Source: Thermoleophilia bacterium SCSIO 60948 (GTDB lineage: Bacteria > Actinomycetota > Thermoleophilia > Solirubrobacterales > 70-9). From it: a stretch of DNA of 64,000 nt. Each line of letters begins with the position of its first letter. The first letter of the stretch is position 1. Below are positions 50,441-59,982 of this stretch, piece by piece. The translations under genes and the position numbers were made by a program. The notes beneath the pieces were generated by a model, which did not search any database, was not told where the DNA came from, and worked only from the letters and a program-made list of their open reading frames with translations. The DNA lies in NCBI GenBank assembly GCA_021496505.1, contig CP053031.1, positions 2,472,001-2,536,000 of the forward strand, read 5' to 3'.

Positions 50441-51310
50441 ATGGAGGACGCGCCCGACCAGCTCCCCGAGCCGATCTTCGTCGGTGGCGTCGGTCGCAGT
50501 GGCACCCACGTGATGGCGAAGCTCCTCGACCAGCACCCGCGCTTCCATCGCGTGCGCACCGAGGCGCGCCTCCACTCCTCCCCGCACGGGCTCGCCGATC
50601 TCGATGCGGGACGGACGACGCTCGAGGAGTTCGGCGAGCGGATGCGCGGTCACTGGTGGCTGCGCGGCGCCAACGCGCGCCAGGGACTCAGCCGGATCGT
50701 CGAGCGCGAGACGTTCGACGCCGCGATGGAGACGTTCGAGTCCGGCTTCGAGGCCGACCCGCGCGGCGCGGCCAGGACGCTCATCGACTCGCTGCTCTCA
50801 CCCGGGGCCGAGGCGGCCGGTAAGCCGGTCTGGGTCGAGATCACGGGCCACAACGTCGAGGCCGCCTCCTACCTGCTCGAGCTCTATCCGCGGGCGCGGT
50901 TCATCAACATGGTCCGCGACGGTCGCGCGGTCGTCGCGGCGACGCTCAAGAAGCCCGACCTCACCGACGAGCCGAAGCGCGCGCTGAAGCGCTGGGAGCA
51001 CATGATCCGCGCCGCCGACGGTTCGTTTCGCGCCCTACCCCCCGGCGTGATGCTGAACGTCGCGCTCGACGACCTGACCGCCCACGACCGCGAGCGCACG
51101 CTCGACTCGGTCATCCGGCACTGCGAGATCGCCGATCCCGAGCCGATCCGCGAGTGGTTCGCCCGTGAGGTCTCGGCCGAGCGCGCGCATGTCGGCGGCT
51201 GGCGCGAGCGGATGGCCCCGGCGGATGTGCGCTGGGTCGATCGCCGCTATCGCCGGCTCGTCGGGCGGATGCATCGCGACGGCATAACCTGGGCGCCCGA
51301 ACCGCGATGA
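50441..51310 (+). CDS. Sulfotransferase, first of three tandem paralogues
   Basis: A 289-residue sulfotransferase. The phosphosulfate loop is GGVGRSGTH (GRSGTH 18-23), and the 3'-phosphate site is INMVRDGRAVVAATL (RDGR 159-162). Further shared stretches with the next two genes are HNVEAASYLLELYPRA, LDDLTAHDRERTL and SAERAHVGGWRERM. The stop overlaps the ATG of the second gene by 4 nt. As in the paralogues, no signal peptide or membrane segment is found, so it works in the cytosol before or during export. Confidence 0.9.
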   Translation: MEDAPDQLPEPIFVGGVGRSGTHVMAKLLDQHPRFHRVRTEARLHSSPHGLADLDAGRTTLEEFGERMRGHWWLRGANARQGLSRIVERETFDAAMETFESGFEADPRGAARTLIDSLLSPGAEAAGKPVWVEITGHNVEAASYLLELYPRARFINMVRDGRAVVAATLKKPDLTDEPKRALKRWEHMIRAADGSFRALPPGVMLNVALDDLTAHDRERTLDSVIRHCEIADPEPIREWFAREVSAERAHVGGWRERMAPADVRWVDRRYRRLVGRMHRDGITWAPEPR

Positions 51311-52299
51311 GCAGCACCGAATCACAGCCCGGGGCGAGCGTCGACGCCGACACGGCGCCGTACCCGCATCCGATCTTCGTCGGCGGCTCGGCGCGCGCCG
51401 GAACGCACGCGATGGGCCGGCTGATCGCCGCCGATCCGCGCTACCACCTGGTCGACGTCGAGGCGCGCTTCCACTGCGCGACCGGCGGGCTCACCGACCT
51501 GCTCGAGGGCAAGGGCTCGGTCGAGGACTTCCTGCGGCGCTGCCGTCAGCAGTGGTACCGGCGCGGACTCCAGAACCACGTCGGCCTCCAGAAGGTGATC
51601 GGCGAGGACGAATTCGAGGCGGCTCTGGCGCCGTTTCCCGCCGATTTCGAGGCTGACCCGTGGGCGGCGTGCCGCAAGCTGACCCACGCGCTGCTCGACC
51701 CCGGTGCCGAGCGCGAGGGCAAGCCGGCCTGGGCCGAGGTCTCGGGCTCGAACATCCGCTCCGCGCCGACGCTTCTGCGGCTGTTCCCGAACGCGCGCTT
51801 CGTCCACATGGTCCGCGACGGTCGCGCCGTGACCGCGGCGATCCTTCGAAAGCGCGACATGACCGACGACGTCGAGCGCGCCTTCGGCCACTGGGAGACG
51901 CGCGTCAAGCGCTCCGACGAGGCGCTGCGGACGCTGCCCGAAGGCCACGCGCTGACCGTCTTCCTCGACGACCTCACAGCGCACGATCGCGACAACACCT
52001 TCAACCGGCTCGCGAGCTTCCTCGAGCTCGACGACCCCGAGCCGATGCGGACCTACTTCGACGCGAAGATCTCCTCCGAGCGAGCCCACGTCGGCAAGTG
52101 GCGCGAGCGGATCTCGCCCGCCGATGCGCGCTGGGTCGACCGCCGCTACCGGCGCCTGGTGCGCGAGCTGCGCCGCGACGGGGTCGACTGGGTGCCCGAG
52201 CCCGAGCCGCAGGACAGCGCGGTCGAGCGGATCGCGGAGCGCGCCGGCGAACCGGTCGCGAAGCTGGCCGAGAAGGCGCGCGAGCTGCGAAGCCGATGA
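51307..52299 (+). CDS. Sulfotransferase, second of three tandem paralogues
   Basis: A 330-residue sulfotransferase with the loop GGSARAGTH (26-34), slightly changed from GRSGTH but keeping the basic residue. The 3'-phosphate motif is VHMVRDGRAVTAAIL. A 20-residue N-terminal and a 40-residue C-terminal extension, helical and charged, distinguish it from its neighbours. ATGA overlaps join it on both sides. Loop and extension differences suggest a different acceptor position. Confidence 0.9.
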   Translation: MSSTESQPGASVDADTAPYPHPIFVGGSARAGTHAMGRLIAADPRYHLVDVEARFHCATGGLTDLLEGKGSVEDFLRRCRQQWYRRGLQNHVGLQKVIGEDEFEAALAPFPADFEADPWAACRKLTHALLDPGAEREGKPAWAEVSGSNIRSAPTLLRLFPNARFVHMVRDGRAVTAAILRKRDMTDDVERAFGHWETRVKRSDEALRTLPEGHALTVFLDDLTAHDRDNTFNRLASFLELDDPEPMRTYFDAKISSERAHVGKWRERISPADARWVDRRYRRLVRELRRDGVDWVPEPEPQDSAVERIAERAGEPVAKLAEKARELRSR

Positions 52300-53162
52300 G
52301 CGGGGCGGACGGCTTCCCGCGGCCGATCTTCGTCGGCGGCGTCGGGCGCTCCGGCACCCACGTCATGGGCCGGATGCTGAACGAGCATCCGCGCTACCAC
52401 TGGATCCCGACCGAGGTCCGCTTCCACGCCTCGAAGGGCGGGCTGCCCGATCTGTGCCGCGGCGAGACGACGCTCGAGCGTTTCCTGTCGGAGATGCGCG
52501 GGCGCTGGTTCATCCGCGGCGCCAACGCGCGCAACGGCCTCCAACGGGTCACCGACCGCGAGGGTCTCGAGGCGGCGCTCGAGGAGTTCGAGGCGGGCTT
52601 CGAGGCCGACCGCGAGGGCGCGAGCGGACGCCTGATCCGGCGGCTGCTCGACCCGCCCGCCGAGGCGGCCGGCAAACCCGGCTGGGTCGAGATCACGGGC
52701 CAGACGATCGAGGAGGCGCCGTTCCTGCTGCGGCTGTTCCCCGAGGCCAAGTTCATCAACATGGTCCGCGACGGCCGCGCCGTCGTCGCGGGGATGCTGA
52801 AGAAGGTCGACCTGACCGACGACCCGGCGGTCGCGCTCGAGAAGTGGACCGGCATGGTCGAGGCCGCCGACCGGGCGATCGACGCGGTCGGGGCCGACCG
52901 CGTCCTCACCGTGCCGCTGGACGACCTGACCGCGCACGACCGCGACGCGACGCTCGAGCGCGTCATCGCCTTCACCGAGCTCGACGACCCGAGTCCGGTC
53001 CGTGCCTACTTCGAGCGCGAGATCTCGGCCGAGCGGGCGCACGTCGGCGGCTGGCGCGAGCGGATGGCGCCGGCCGACGTCCGCTGGGTCGATCGCCGCT
53101 ACAAGCGCGTGATCCGCCAGCTCCATCGCGACGGCGTCGACTGGGCGCCTGCTCCGCGCTAG
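52296..53162 (+). CDS. Sulfotransferase, third of three tandem paralogues
   Basis: A 288-residue sulfotransferase starting MSGADGFPRPIFVGG. The loop is GRSGTH (17-22), and the 3'-phosphate motif is INMVRDGRAVVAGML. It is closer to the first paralogue than to the second (shared LDDLTAHDR and SAERAHVGGWRERMAPADVRW). The ATG overlaps the preceding TGA by ATGA. It ends 26 bp before the convergent sulfatase gene stop, so the operon ends here. Confidence 0.9.
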   Translation: MSGADGFPRPIFVGGVGRSGTHVMGRMLNEHPRYHWIPTEVRFHASKGGLPDLCRGETTLERFLSEMRGRWFIRGANARNGLQRVTDREGLEAALEEFEAGFEADREGASGRLIRRLLDPPAEAAGKPGWVEITGQTIEEAPFLLRLFPEAKFINMVRDGRAVVAGMLKKVDLTDDPAVALEKWTGMVEAADRAIDAVGADRVLTVPLDDLTAHDRDATLERVIAFTELDDPSPVRAYFEREISAERAHVGGWRERMAPADVRWVDRRYKRVIRQLHRDGVDWAPAPR

Positions 53163-53187
53163 CCGGCCGCGGCGCTCCTCGGGCCCG

Positions 53188-54657
53188 TCAGCCGCAGGCC
53201 GCGCCGGCGCAGCTCTCGAGCGCCGTCAGGCGCACGCGCATCTCCCCGAGGATCGCGGCGTACCCCGGGTCGGTCGCGAGGTTCGTGAGCTGGAAGTGGT
53301 CCTCGGCCCGGTCATAGAGCTCCTCGTAGGTCTGACCGTCGACCCGCTGGCGGATGTAGGTCCAGCGCTCGGAGCGGACCGAGGCGCCGACCTGGCCGGG
53401 GGCGCCGCCGTCGCGATTCTCAGTCAGGACGTGGCGGTCGGCGTAGGCCTCCGGGTCGGAGGCGATCGCCTGGAGCGCGACGCCGTCCGGGGTCTTCGGC
53501 GGCGCCGCGCCGGCGGCCTCGAGTACGGTCGCGGCGAGGTCGACGCTCGTCACCGGCACGTCGACGTCACGGCCCCTGAACCCGGGACCCCTGATCGCCA
53601 GCGGCACCCCGGCGCTCTCTTCGTAGAGGAGGGTCTTCTTCGCCAGGCGGTGCTCGCCGAGCATGAAGCCGTTGTCGGAGGTGAAGACGAAGATCGTGTT
53701 CGAGAGCTCGCCGGCGGCGCGGAGCCGGTCGCGGATTCGCGCGACCGCCTCGTCGACGGCGAGCAGCGACTCGCCGCGGCCCTTGAAGCGACGCTTGAGG
53801 TTCTGGATCTTGCCGAACCCCAGCTCGGGGACCTGGAGGAAGCTCGGCTTGTCGGAGACGTCGGCCTCGTTGAAGGACGGCGGCTCGGGGAACGGCACGT
53901 CGTTGAACTCGCCCTGGTGGCGCGGCGCCGGTCGCGGATCTCGCGCACCCGCGCCGCCGCCGGACTCGCCGTGTGGAGCGTGGGTCGAGAGCATCAGGAA
54001 GAAGGGCTTGCGGCGCTTCGCGCTGACCGCGGTCTGCTGCGAGGCGAGTCGCGCGAGGACGTCGGTCTGGTAGTCGCGAGCTCGGTTCCCGAACTGGCGG
54101 ATGCGCTTCCCGTCGACGCTCAGCGCCCAGTCGAAGAGGTCGTAGCGGACGAGCGCGAGGAACCGCGACCAGCCGGGTGGCGCCTCGCCCGCCGGGTCAC
54201 CGGGCGCGGCGTCGTCTTCCCATCCGTTCAGGTACTTCCCGACGAGGACGTTGCGGTAGCCGGCATCGGCGAGCGACGTCGCGACCGTGCTGGACGCGTC
54301 GAACTGCGGGACGCAGGAGCGGTTGCCGCCGCCCTCGACCGCGCCCGAGTTGTGGGCGAACTGGCCGCTGAGGAAGCTCGCACGCGACGGGCAGCAGAGC
54401 GGGAATGCAGCCGACGCGTCACGGAACTCGACACCCCGCCCCGCGATCTCGCGTCGCACGACGGGCATCCGGCGCATCGCGCGACGGTCGGCGTCGTCGG
54501 TCATGACGACGACGATGTTCGGGCGCTCGTCGGGCGCCGCCGCCTGTGCCGCTCGCTCGCGCCAGGCCGTCTCGTCCCCTCGCGCAGCGTCGACCGTGAG
54601 GAGCGCCGCGAGTCCCGCCGCGAGGGCGAGCGCGGCGCGGCGCCTCACCTGTTGCAC
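53188..54657 (-). CDS. Secreted sulfatase, formylglycine type
   Basis: A 489-residue sulfatase. The signal peptide (LALAAGLAALLTVDAA) is followed by the metal-binding start IVVVMTDDAD (D54, D55) and the modification site PLCCPSRASF, in which C88 of CxPSR is turned into formylglycine. Later metal ligands lie in FVFTSDNGFMLGEH. It should hydrolyse sulfate esters outside the cell. The formylglycine-generating enzyme is not in the window. It overlaps the second sulfatase gene by 13 nt and shares much of its sequence (ADVSDKPSF, APHGE). Confidence 0.92.
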   Translation of the reverse strand: MQQVRRRAALALAAGLAALLTVDAARGDETAWRERAAQAAAPDERPNIVVVMTDDADRRAMRRMPVVRREIAGRGVEFRDASAAFPLCCPSRASFLSGQFAHNSGAVEGGGNRSCVPQFDASSTVATSLADAGYRNVLVGKYLNGWEDDAAPGDPAGEAPPGWSRFLALVRYDLFDWALSVDGKRIRQFGNRARDYQTDVLARLASQQTAVSAKRRKPFFLMLSTHAPHGESGGGAGARDPRPAPRHQGEFNDVPFPEPPSFNEADVSDKPSFLQVPELGFGKIQNLKRRFKGRGESLLAVDEAVARIRDRLRAAGELSNTIFVFTSDNGFMLGEHRLAKKTLLYEESAGVPLAIRGPGFRGRDVDVPVTSVDLAATVLEAAGAAPPKTPDGVALQAIASDPEAYADRHVLTENRDGGAPGQVGASVRSERWTYIRQRVDGQTYEELYDRAEDHFQLTNLATDPGYAAILGEMRVRLTALESCAGAACG

Positions 54658-56135
54658 TCCGCGCCGGCGCAGTCACGCAGCTCGTCGACCCTCTGGGCCA
54701 ACCGCGCCTGCTCGGAATCGCTCGTCGCGTTCGAGTCGTAGATGTTCTGGAGCTGGAACGGGTCCCTGTTCAGGTCGTAGAGCTCGTACTCGCGCGGCTC
54801 GCCGGCCTGCTTGTGCTCGGCGTAGAGGTTGTCGCGTGACCGCAGGCCGACGGAGAACGAGTTCTCGAGCAGCAGCTCGCGATCGCGGGCCATCTGGGGG
54901 TCGTCGATCAGCGGCAGCATCGAGATCCCGTCCATCTCGACGAGCGGGCGCGTGCCCGCGGCGTCGAGGATCGTCGGCGCGAGGTCGACATTGCTGGTCT
55001 GCTGGGTTCGGACCTCGCCCTTCGGGATCCCGGGACCGCGGATCAGCATCGGCACCCGGACGCTCTCCTCATACAGCAGGCTCTTGCCGGTCCAGCGATG
55101 CTGGCCCGACATCCGTCCGTTGTCGGAGGTGAAGATCACGTAGGTGTTCCGCCACTCGTCACGCTGCTTGAGCGTGCGCTTGATCCGCCCGATCATGTCG
55201 TCGACCGCGAGCAGGCTCTCGGCGCGGGCGCGGTAGCGCTCCTCGAGCCCTCTGATCTGACGCTCGCTGAGCGGCTCCTTGTTCTGGATGAACGACGGCT
55301 TGTCGGAGACGTCCTCCTCGTTGAACGAGGGCGGCTTGGGAAGCTCGAGCTGGTCGAAGCGGCCCTCGTGGCGCGGAGCGGGGCGAGGGTTGGGCTTGCC
55401 GCCGTAGGCCGCCTCACCGTGCGGCGCGAGCGGCTGGACCGTGAGAAAGAACGGGTCTCGTTTCTTCGAGGACTTGCGGATGAAGTCGACGGCCTCGTCG
55501 GACTCGACGTCGGTCAGGTAGTCCTTCGGGCGCTTGCCGTAGCGGCGGATCTTGCCGTTGTCGTTTGCCCGCCAGCCGAACATCTTGCTGTCGAGGTTGG
55601 AGAAGAACGTGTCGAACCCGCGCGGGATGTTCTTCGGCCGCTTCTCGGCGCGGTTCGGATAGCCGTTCATGAACTTGCCGATGAAGCCGGTCCGGTAGCC
55701 GTCGCGCTGCAGCGCGCGCGGAGCGGTCCCGCGGTCATCGAACTGGCCGTAGCCGCCGTCGGGCGGGTGGTTGCCCCGCACGCCGTGGTTGTGCGCGTAC
55801 TGGCCGGTCAGCAGCGTCGCGCGCGACGGCGAGCAGAGCGGATAGCTCGCGTAGAAGTTCTCGAACTCGACGCCGCCGCGGCCGAGCACGCGCTTCGTCG
55901 TTCGCATCTTGCGCATCGACAGCAGGTCCTGATCGTCGGTCATCACGACGACGAAGTTCGGGCGCTTGTCGGCGCGCGCCTCCTCGCGGGCGGCGCTCGC
56001 GCTCGGTTCGCGCAGCATCGCGAACCCGAGACCGATCGCGGTCAGGGCGAGCGAGGAGAACAGGGCCCGGACGAAAAGGCGGGAACGCAGGGCTCCCGTC
56101 GGCCAGGCGAAACTTTTCACGCGGTTCCGCGACAC
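54645..56135 (-). CDS. Secreted sulfatase, formylglycine type
   Basis: A 496-residue sulfatase from GTG 56135. A hydrophobic signal/anchor (LFSSLALTAIGLGF) follows a basic leader. The metal site is VVVMTDDQD (D67, D68) and the formylglycine motif is PLCSPSRATLL (C101). The ligand stretch VIFTSDNGRMSGQHR is intact. It is a paralogue of the preceding gene. With so many sulfotransferases next to it, it could trim or recycle the organism's own sulfated glycan, or protect it from foreign ones; the sequence does not tell which. Confidence 0.92.
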   Translation of the reverse strand: MSRNRVKSFAWPTGALRSRLFVRALFSSLALTAIGLGFAMLREPSASAAREEARADKRPNFVVVMTDDQDLLSMRKMRTTKRVLGRGGVEFENFYASYPLCSPSRATLLTGQYAHNHGVRGNHPPDGGYGQFDDRGTAPRALQRDGYRTGFIGKFMNGYPNRAEKRPKNIPRGFDTFFSNLDSKMFGWRANDNGKIRRYGKRPKDYLTDVESDEAVDFIRKSSKKRDPFFLTVQPLAPHGEAAYGGKPNPRPAPRHEGRFDQLELPKPPSFNEEDVSDKPSFIQNKEPLSERQIRGLEERYRARAESLLAVDDMIGRIKRTLKQRDEWRNTYVIFTSDNGRMSGQHRWTGKSLLYEESVRVPMLIRGPGIPKGEVRTQQTSNVDLAPTILDAAGTRPLVEMDGISMLPLIDDPQMARDRELLLENSFSVGLRSRDNLYAEHKQAGEPREYELYDLNRDPFQLQNIYDSNATSDSEQARLAQRVDELRDCAGAECNR

Positions 56136-56208
56136 GGCAGGTAGGCAGCGTAATAGCGCAACGTCAGCTTTCCTTAAGACCGCCGCGGCCTGGGCGACCG
56201 CCTGCGGT

Positions 56209-57084
56209 CTACTCGGCGGTGCCGAAGAACCCGAGCAGCCGCTGGGAGACCGCGTCGGGCTGCTCCTCGGGCAGCCAATGCCCGGCGCCGGGCACGGTCT
56301 CGATGCGGACGTTCGAGGCGTGCGCCTCTAGGCCGCGGAACGCGGTTCGCGGCACGAAGTCGGCCTTCCCGCGCATCGCCAGGACGGGCATCTCCAGCCG
56401 CTTGTCCGAGTAGCGGCCCGAGAGGACCGGCGCGAGCTCGCTCGCGAAGAAGGTCCGGTTGAGGAGCGCCGAGGCGCGGGCGCGGGTCGAGGCGCGCAGG
56501 TCGCGGGCGTAGATCCGCTGCACGTCCTGCTTGAGATCGCCCTTCGACTTCGCGCCCTGGCGGATCCGCCTGGCGACGAAGGTGTTGCGGGAGTGCAGGC
56601 GGCGCGCGACGCCGGGGACGGCCGGAACGAGGCCGGGCCAGAGCCCACGCAGCGAAGGCAGGTCGCGCGGGCCGATCCAGGGCGTCGGGAAGCTCATCAC
56701 CGCGAGCTGCTCGACCCGCTGAGGGGCCTGGAGACCGGCGAGGCACGAGATCCAGGCACCCCAGTCGTGGCCGACGAGGCGGAAGCGCTCGAGCTCGAGC
56801 GCGTCGACGACCCGCAGGACGTCGGCCGCCATGTTCTCCTTGTCGAAGCCCTCCCAGGCGATGTCGGTCCAGCCGAAACCGCGCAGGTCGACCGCGATCA
56901 CGCGGTGCTTCTCTGCGAGCTGGGGCATCACGAGCCGCCACGCGTACCAATGCTCGGGCCAGCCGTGGACGAGCACGACGGGGGGCGCGTCCTCGGGGCC
57001 GAGGCTCGCGACGTGGAAGTTCATCTCGCCGGCGCGCACGAAGCGGTGCTTGACGCCGTCGACCTTTGGCATCTCGAAGGCCAT
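56209..57084 (-). CDS. Alpha/beta hydrolase, epoxide hydrolase-like
   Basis: A 291-residue hydrolase. The oxyanion loop HGWPEHW (40-46) and nucleophile GHDWG (D107) are those of the epoxide hydrolase/dehalogenase branch, and the final histidine lies in GAGHWLPEE. The cap domain is helical with many Arg residues. The enzyme could act on epoxides or haloalkanes. The ATG at 57084 is chosen because the upstream frame is antisense to the next gene. It is divergent from a sulfotransferase over 93 bp and may not be part of the glycan pathway. Confidence 0.85.
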   Translation of the reverse strand: MAFEMPKVDGVKHRFVRAGEMNFHVASLGPEDAPPVVLVHGWPEHWYAWRLVMPQLAEKHRVIAVDLRGFGWTDIAWEGFDKENMAADVLRVVDALELERFRLVGHDWGAWISCLAGLQAPQRVEQLAVMSFPTPWIGPRDLPSLRGLWPGLVPAVPGVARRLHSRNTFVARRIRQGAKSKGDLKQDVQRIYARDLRASTRARASALLNRTFFASELAPVLSGRYSDKRLEMPVLAMRGKADFVPRTAFRGLEAHASNVRIETVPGAGHWLPEEQPDAVSQRLLGFFGTAE

Positions 57085-57177
57085 AGCGGCGCGCGATGTT
57101 AACGACGGCCGGGGGGCCGAGCCGAAGCGCTTGGCGCAGCGGTCGGGCCCGGGTCGCGGCGGTATCGTGCCGTCGCC

Positions 57178-57993
57178 GTGGAAGGCGCGCTGCCGAACAT
57201 GGTCATCATCGGGGTCCAGAAGTGCGGGACGACCGCGCTTCACAGCTACCTCGCCCGGCATCCCGAGATCTCGATGTCGAAGCCGAAGGAGCTCGACTTC
57301 TTCATCTCCGGCGAGGGCGGGCGCTGGGAGCAGGGCCTCGACTGGTACCGCGAACGCTTCGACCCCTCGACGCCGGTCCGCGGCGAGTCCTCGCCGAACT
57401 ACACCGCCGATCCGAAGTTCCCGGGCGTCGCCGAGCGGATGGCGCGGACGATCCCGGACGCGAAGCTGATCTTCATGGTCCGTGACCCGATCGACCGGGT
57501 GCGCTCGAACTATGTCCACACGTACTCGAACCGCGTCGAGTCACGGCCGATCGAGCAGGCCGTCCTCGATCCGGCCTCGGAGTACCTGGCGCGCTCGCGC
57601 TACCACCACCAGCTCTCGATCTACCTCGAGCACTTCCCGAGCGAGCAGATCCTCGTCCTCGAGCAGGACGAGCTCTCCCACAACAACCGCGAGACCCTTC
57701 CGCGCGTGTTCCGCTTCCTCGGGGTCCGCGACGACGTCTGGCGCGACGCGTTCGAGAAGCGACGGCTCGAGAGCTCGTCGCGGCGCCGGCGGACCGCGCT
57801 CGGCAACCAGGTCGCGAAGCGGGTCTCGATGAAGCGCTGGCGCGGGATCCGCGACCGGCGCCCGTTCTCGAAACCGTTCGAGCGGCCGGAGATCTCCGAC
57901 GAGCTCCGGGCACGGATCGCCGATGCCCTGCGCGACGACATCACGAGGTTCCGCGAGCTGACCGGGCGGTCGTTCGAGAACTGGTCGGTGTAG
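57178..57993 (+). CDS. Sulfotransferase
   Basis: A 271-residue sulfotransferase from GTG 57178. The phosphosulfate loop is VQKCGTTA (K15, T18, T19), and the 3'-phosphate motif FMVRDPIDRVRSNY has RDP at 102-104. It is a close paralogue of the gene at 46706 (shared SSPNYTADPKF-type and FDPS segments). It ends FENWSV, as the other ends FRRWSI. It is separated from the other sulfotransferases by the sulfatases and a hydrolase gene, which indicates dispersal after duplication. Confidence 0.9.
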   Translation: MEGALPNMVIIGVQKCGTTALHSYLARHPEISMSKPKELDFFISGEGGRWEQGLDWYRERFDPSTPVRGESSPNYTADPKFPGVAERMARTIPDAKLIFMVRDPIDRVRSNYVHTYSNRVESRPIEQAVLDPASEYLARSRYHHQLSIYLEHFPSEQILVLEQDELSHNNRETLPRVFRFLGVRDDVWRDAFEKRRLESSSRRRRTALGNQVAKRVSMKRWRGIRDRRPFSKPFERPEISDELRARIADALRDDITRFRELTGRSFENWSV

Positions 57994-58378
57994 GCGGCGG
58001 CTGCGGTCGTGGGCTGGTGGCGTCCCGCTCGGGGCGTCGGTGGTGGGTGCGGCGCGTGGTCTGGTTGCATCGAGGGGAGGACCCTGGGTGCGCTGGGTGG
58101 GTTCGGGCGGTCCGTGACGAGGCATCGTCGGATAGGTGCCCCTATAGGGCTCCAGGGTGACTTTGCCTCGCTCCCGAGACGTCTTCGGCGGGGCGTTTGT
58201 CGGACCCGGTTGCTCTGCAACCACCTACGGACGATGCCTCCCTCCGCGCGGCTCCGAACCCGCACCAACCCGCGCGAAGGCTCGCGGGAGACAGACCAGC
58301 TCCCGACCGAACCCGGCTCCGGTCCCCCCTACCTGACTCGGCCACCCCGCCGGCGGACGACCACCGACAGACCGAGCC
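57994..58378. other. Intergenic stretch between convergent genes
   Basis: In these 385 bp no credible gene is seen. It holds the palindrome GGTTGCTCTGCAACC (58208-58222), which could be a short terminator stem or a binding site, and CCCTATAGGG (58140-58149). No long U-rich hairpin is present. Confidence 0.5.
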
Positions 58379-59920
58379 CTAGGACGACCCCGCCGAACCC
58401 CCCGAGCCGTTCGACTCCCCGCCGAAGCGTTGCTTGAGCTTCGAGGCTGCGGTCCGGGCGGGCCGCAGACGCCAGAGCCGCGGCGGTTTCTCGATCGCGG
58501 CGAGCTCGGTCTCGAGCTCGTCGGCGCGGTTTCGGAATTCGCGCGCCTTCAGGCGCTCGCTCGCGGTGCGCTCGCGCAGCCGCTCGGCCTTCTCGGCCAT
58601 GTCGAGGGCGCGGTCGCGGAAACGCAGGTGCTGGACGCGCTCATGATCGCGGTCGGTCGCCGCGGCGAGCGGTCCGTGCTCGGTGACCTGCGGCTCCTCG
58701 ACGCCGTGGCGGCGGACGCTGACCTCGACCCCGCTGACCCAGCGCTCGCCGAACATCCGCCCGAGGACGACCTCGACCGGCTCATCGGCGGCCTCTGCGA
58801 CGCGGCGAGCCCGGCCGAGCGCCCCGCTTCGAAAGACCTCGATCATCGTCTCCTGCGGCGGCGCGCCGGGGACGGTCACGTGGAGGGCGCCGGCCGCGTC
58901 CTCGATCACGAGCCGCATCAGGTCGCCGAGCGTGCGCCGGTCCGGCAGCGCGACGCCGGGGACGACCAGCTGGATCGGGCTCGCGCAGAAGCCGTCGAGC
59001 GACGAGCGGCCGAAGCTCGCGCGGTCGTCGGCGTCGACGGCGGCCTCGAGCAGCGGTCCCGCGGATTCGGACTGGACCCGGATCTCGGCGTCGGCGGTCT
59101 CGCTCGCGAGCAGCGCCGAGACGGTCGCCGCCGCCTCCTCGTCGCTCGCCTCGCCGACGTCGACGTTGACGAGCGCCGCCGGCACGAGGTGCCTGCGGGT
59201 CGAGCCGAGGCGCCTGAAGGGCGGCAGCGCGACGCGCGCGCCGAGCGTCGGCCATCCGGCCTCGATCGAGCGCAGCTCCGTCGTCCCGGCCTCGGCGACG
59301 GCCGTCGCCATGGCCGATCCGCGGTCGTCGTAGGGCGTCGGCGAGGCGGCCTCGGGGATCGGCACGAACAGCGAGCCGTGGCTCTCGAGCCGCGCGGCGA
59401 GCTCGATCCGGCGGGTGCTGAGGCCGCCGACGGCCTCGAGCTTCTCGCGACGCAGCGAGACGTTGCCGAGCGCCCCGAGCAGATGGGTGCCGCTGACCGG
59501 CTCCATCAGATCGCGGGTCATGTCCATCGCCAGCCCGAGCGGCTCGAGCGCACCCTCCTCGAGCGGCGGCGCCGACCCGAAGCAGACGACGTCGGTCGCG
59601 GCGAGCTGGCGGCGCAGGTGCTCGGTTATCAGGCCCGGCGCCGGCTCCGAGCCGGCAGCCAGGAGGATCACCACCTCGCCGGTCGCGTTCCCCGCCTCTT
59701 CGACGCTCAGGACCTCGGTCAGCTCGGCGGGATGCTCTGAACGGCCGAGCGCCGCGTGCGTGTGCGAGGCGAGCGAGCGCGGGTCCGTGCCGTCGCAGAT
59801 GACGCTGACACGGGTCGAGCGCGTCGCCTCGGCGTCAAGCGGCTCGAGCTCGCGCCAGCGGTTGCCGCCCGCGCTCGCCGGGGCGAGCGAGCCGGGGCTC
59901 GGGTCTGGGGACGAGCTCAT
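58379..59920 (-). CDS. Glycosyltransferase-like protein with coiled-coil tail
   Basis: A 513-residue protein. Residues 35-190 follow the outline of a GT2 domain (STRVSVICDGTD, VVILLAAGSEP, ALGNVSLRREKLEAVGG), but the DxD metal motif is not evident, so it may be inactive. The middle part contains further strand-rich segments, and residues 430-485 form a coiled coil of Arg/Glu/Ala, followed by a basic tail. It may bind sugars or scaffold other transferases. It is divergent from the first of two GT2 genes. I cannot name a substrate. Confidence 0.55.
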   Translation of the reverse strand: MSSSPDPSPGSLAPASAGGNRWRELEPLDAEATRSTRVSVICDGTDPRSLASHTHAALGRSEHPAELTEVLSVEEAGNATGEVVILLAAGSEPAPGLITEHLRRQLAATDVVCFGSAPPLEEGALEPLGLAMDMTRDLMEPVSGTHLLGALGNVSLRREKLEAVGGLSTRRIELAARLESHGSLFVPIPEAASPTPYDDRGSAMATAVAEAGTTELRSIEAGWPTLGARVALPPFRRLGSTRRHLVPAALVNVDVGEASDEEAAATVSALLASETADAEIRVQSESAGPLLEAAVDADDRASFGRSSLDGFCASPIQLVVPGVALPDRRTLGDLMRLVIEDAAGALHVTVPGAPPQETMIEVFRSGALGRARRVAEAADEPVEVVLGRMFGERWVSGVEVSVRRHGVEEPQVTEHGPLAAATDRDHERVQHLRFRDRALDMAEKAERLRERTASERLKAREFRNRADELETELAAIEKPPRLWRLRPARTAASKLKQRFGGESNGSGGSAGSS

Positions 59921-59982
59921 CGCGGCGGCATGCTACCCGCGGCCCGCCGCGAGGCTGGGCGCGGGGACCCCGGGCTTCTAGA

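Noticed and set aside
58009-58437. 142-codon + strand ORF in the convergent spacer
   Set aside because: Composition is Arg/Pro/Thr-rich with no motif and no ribosome site, so it is treated as non-coding.
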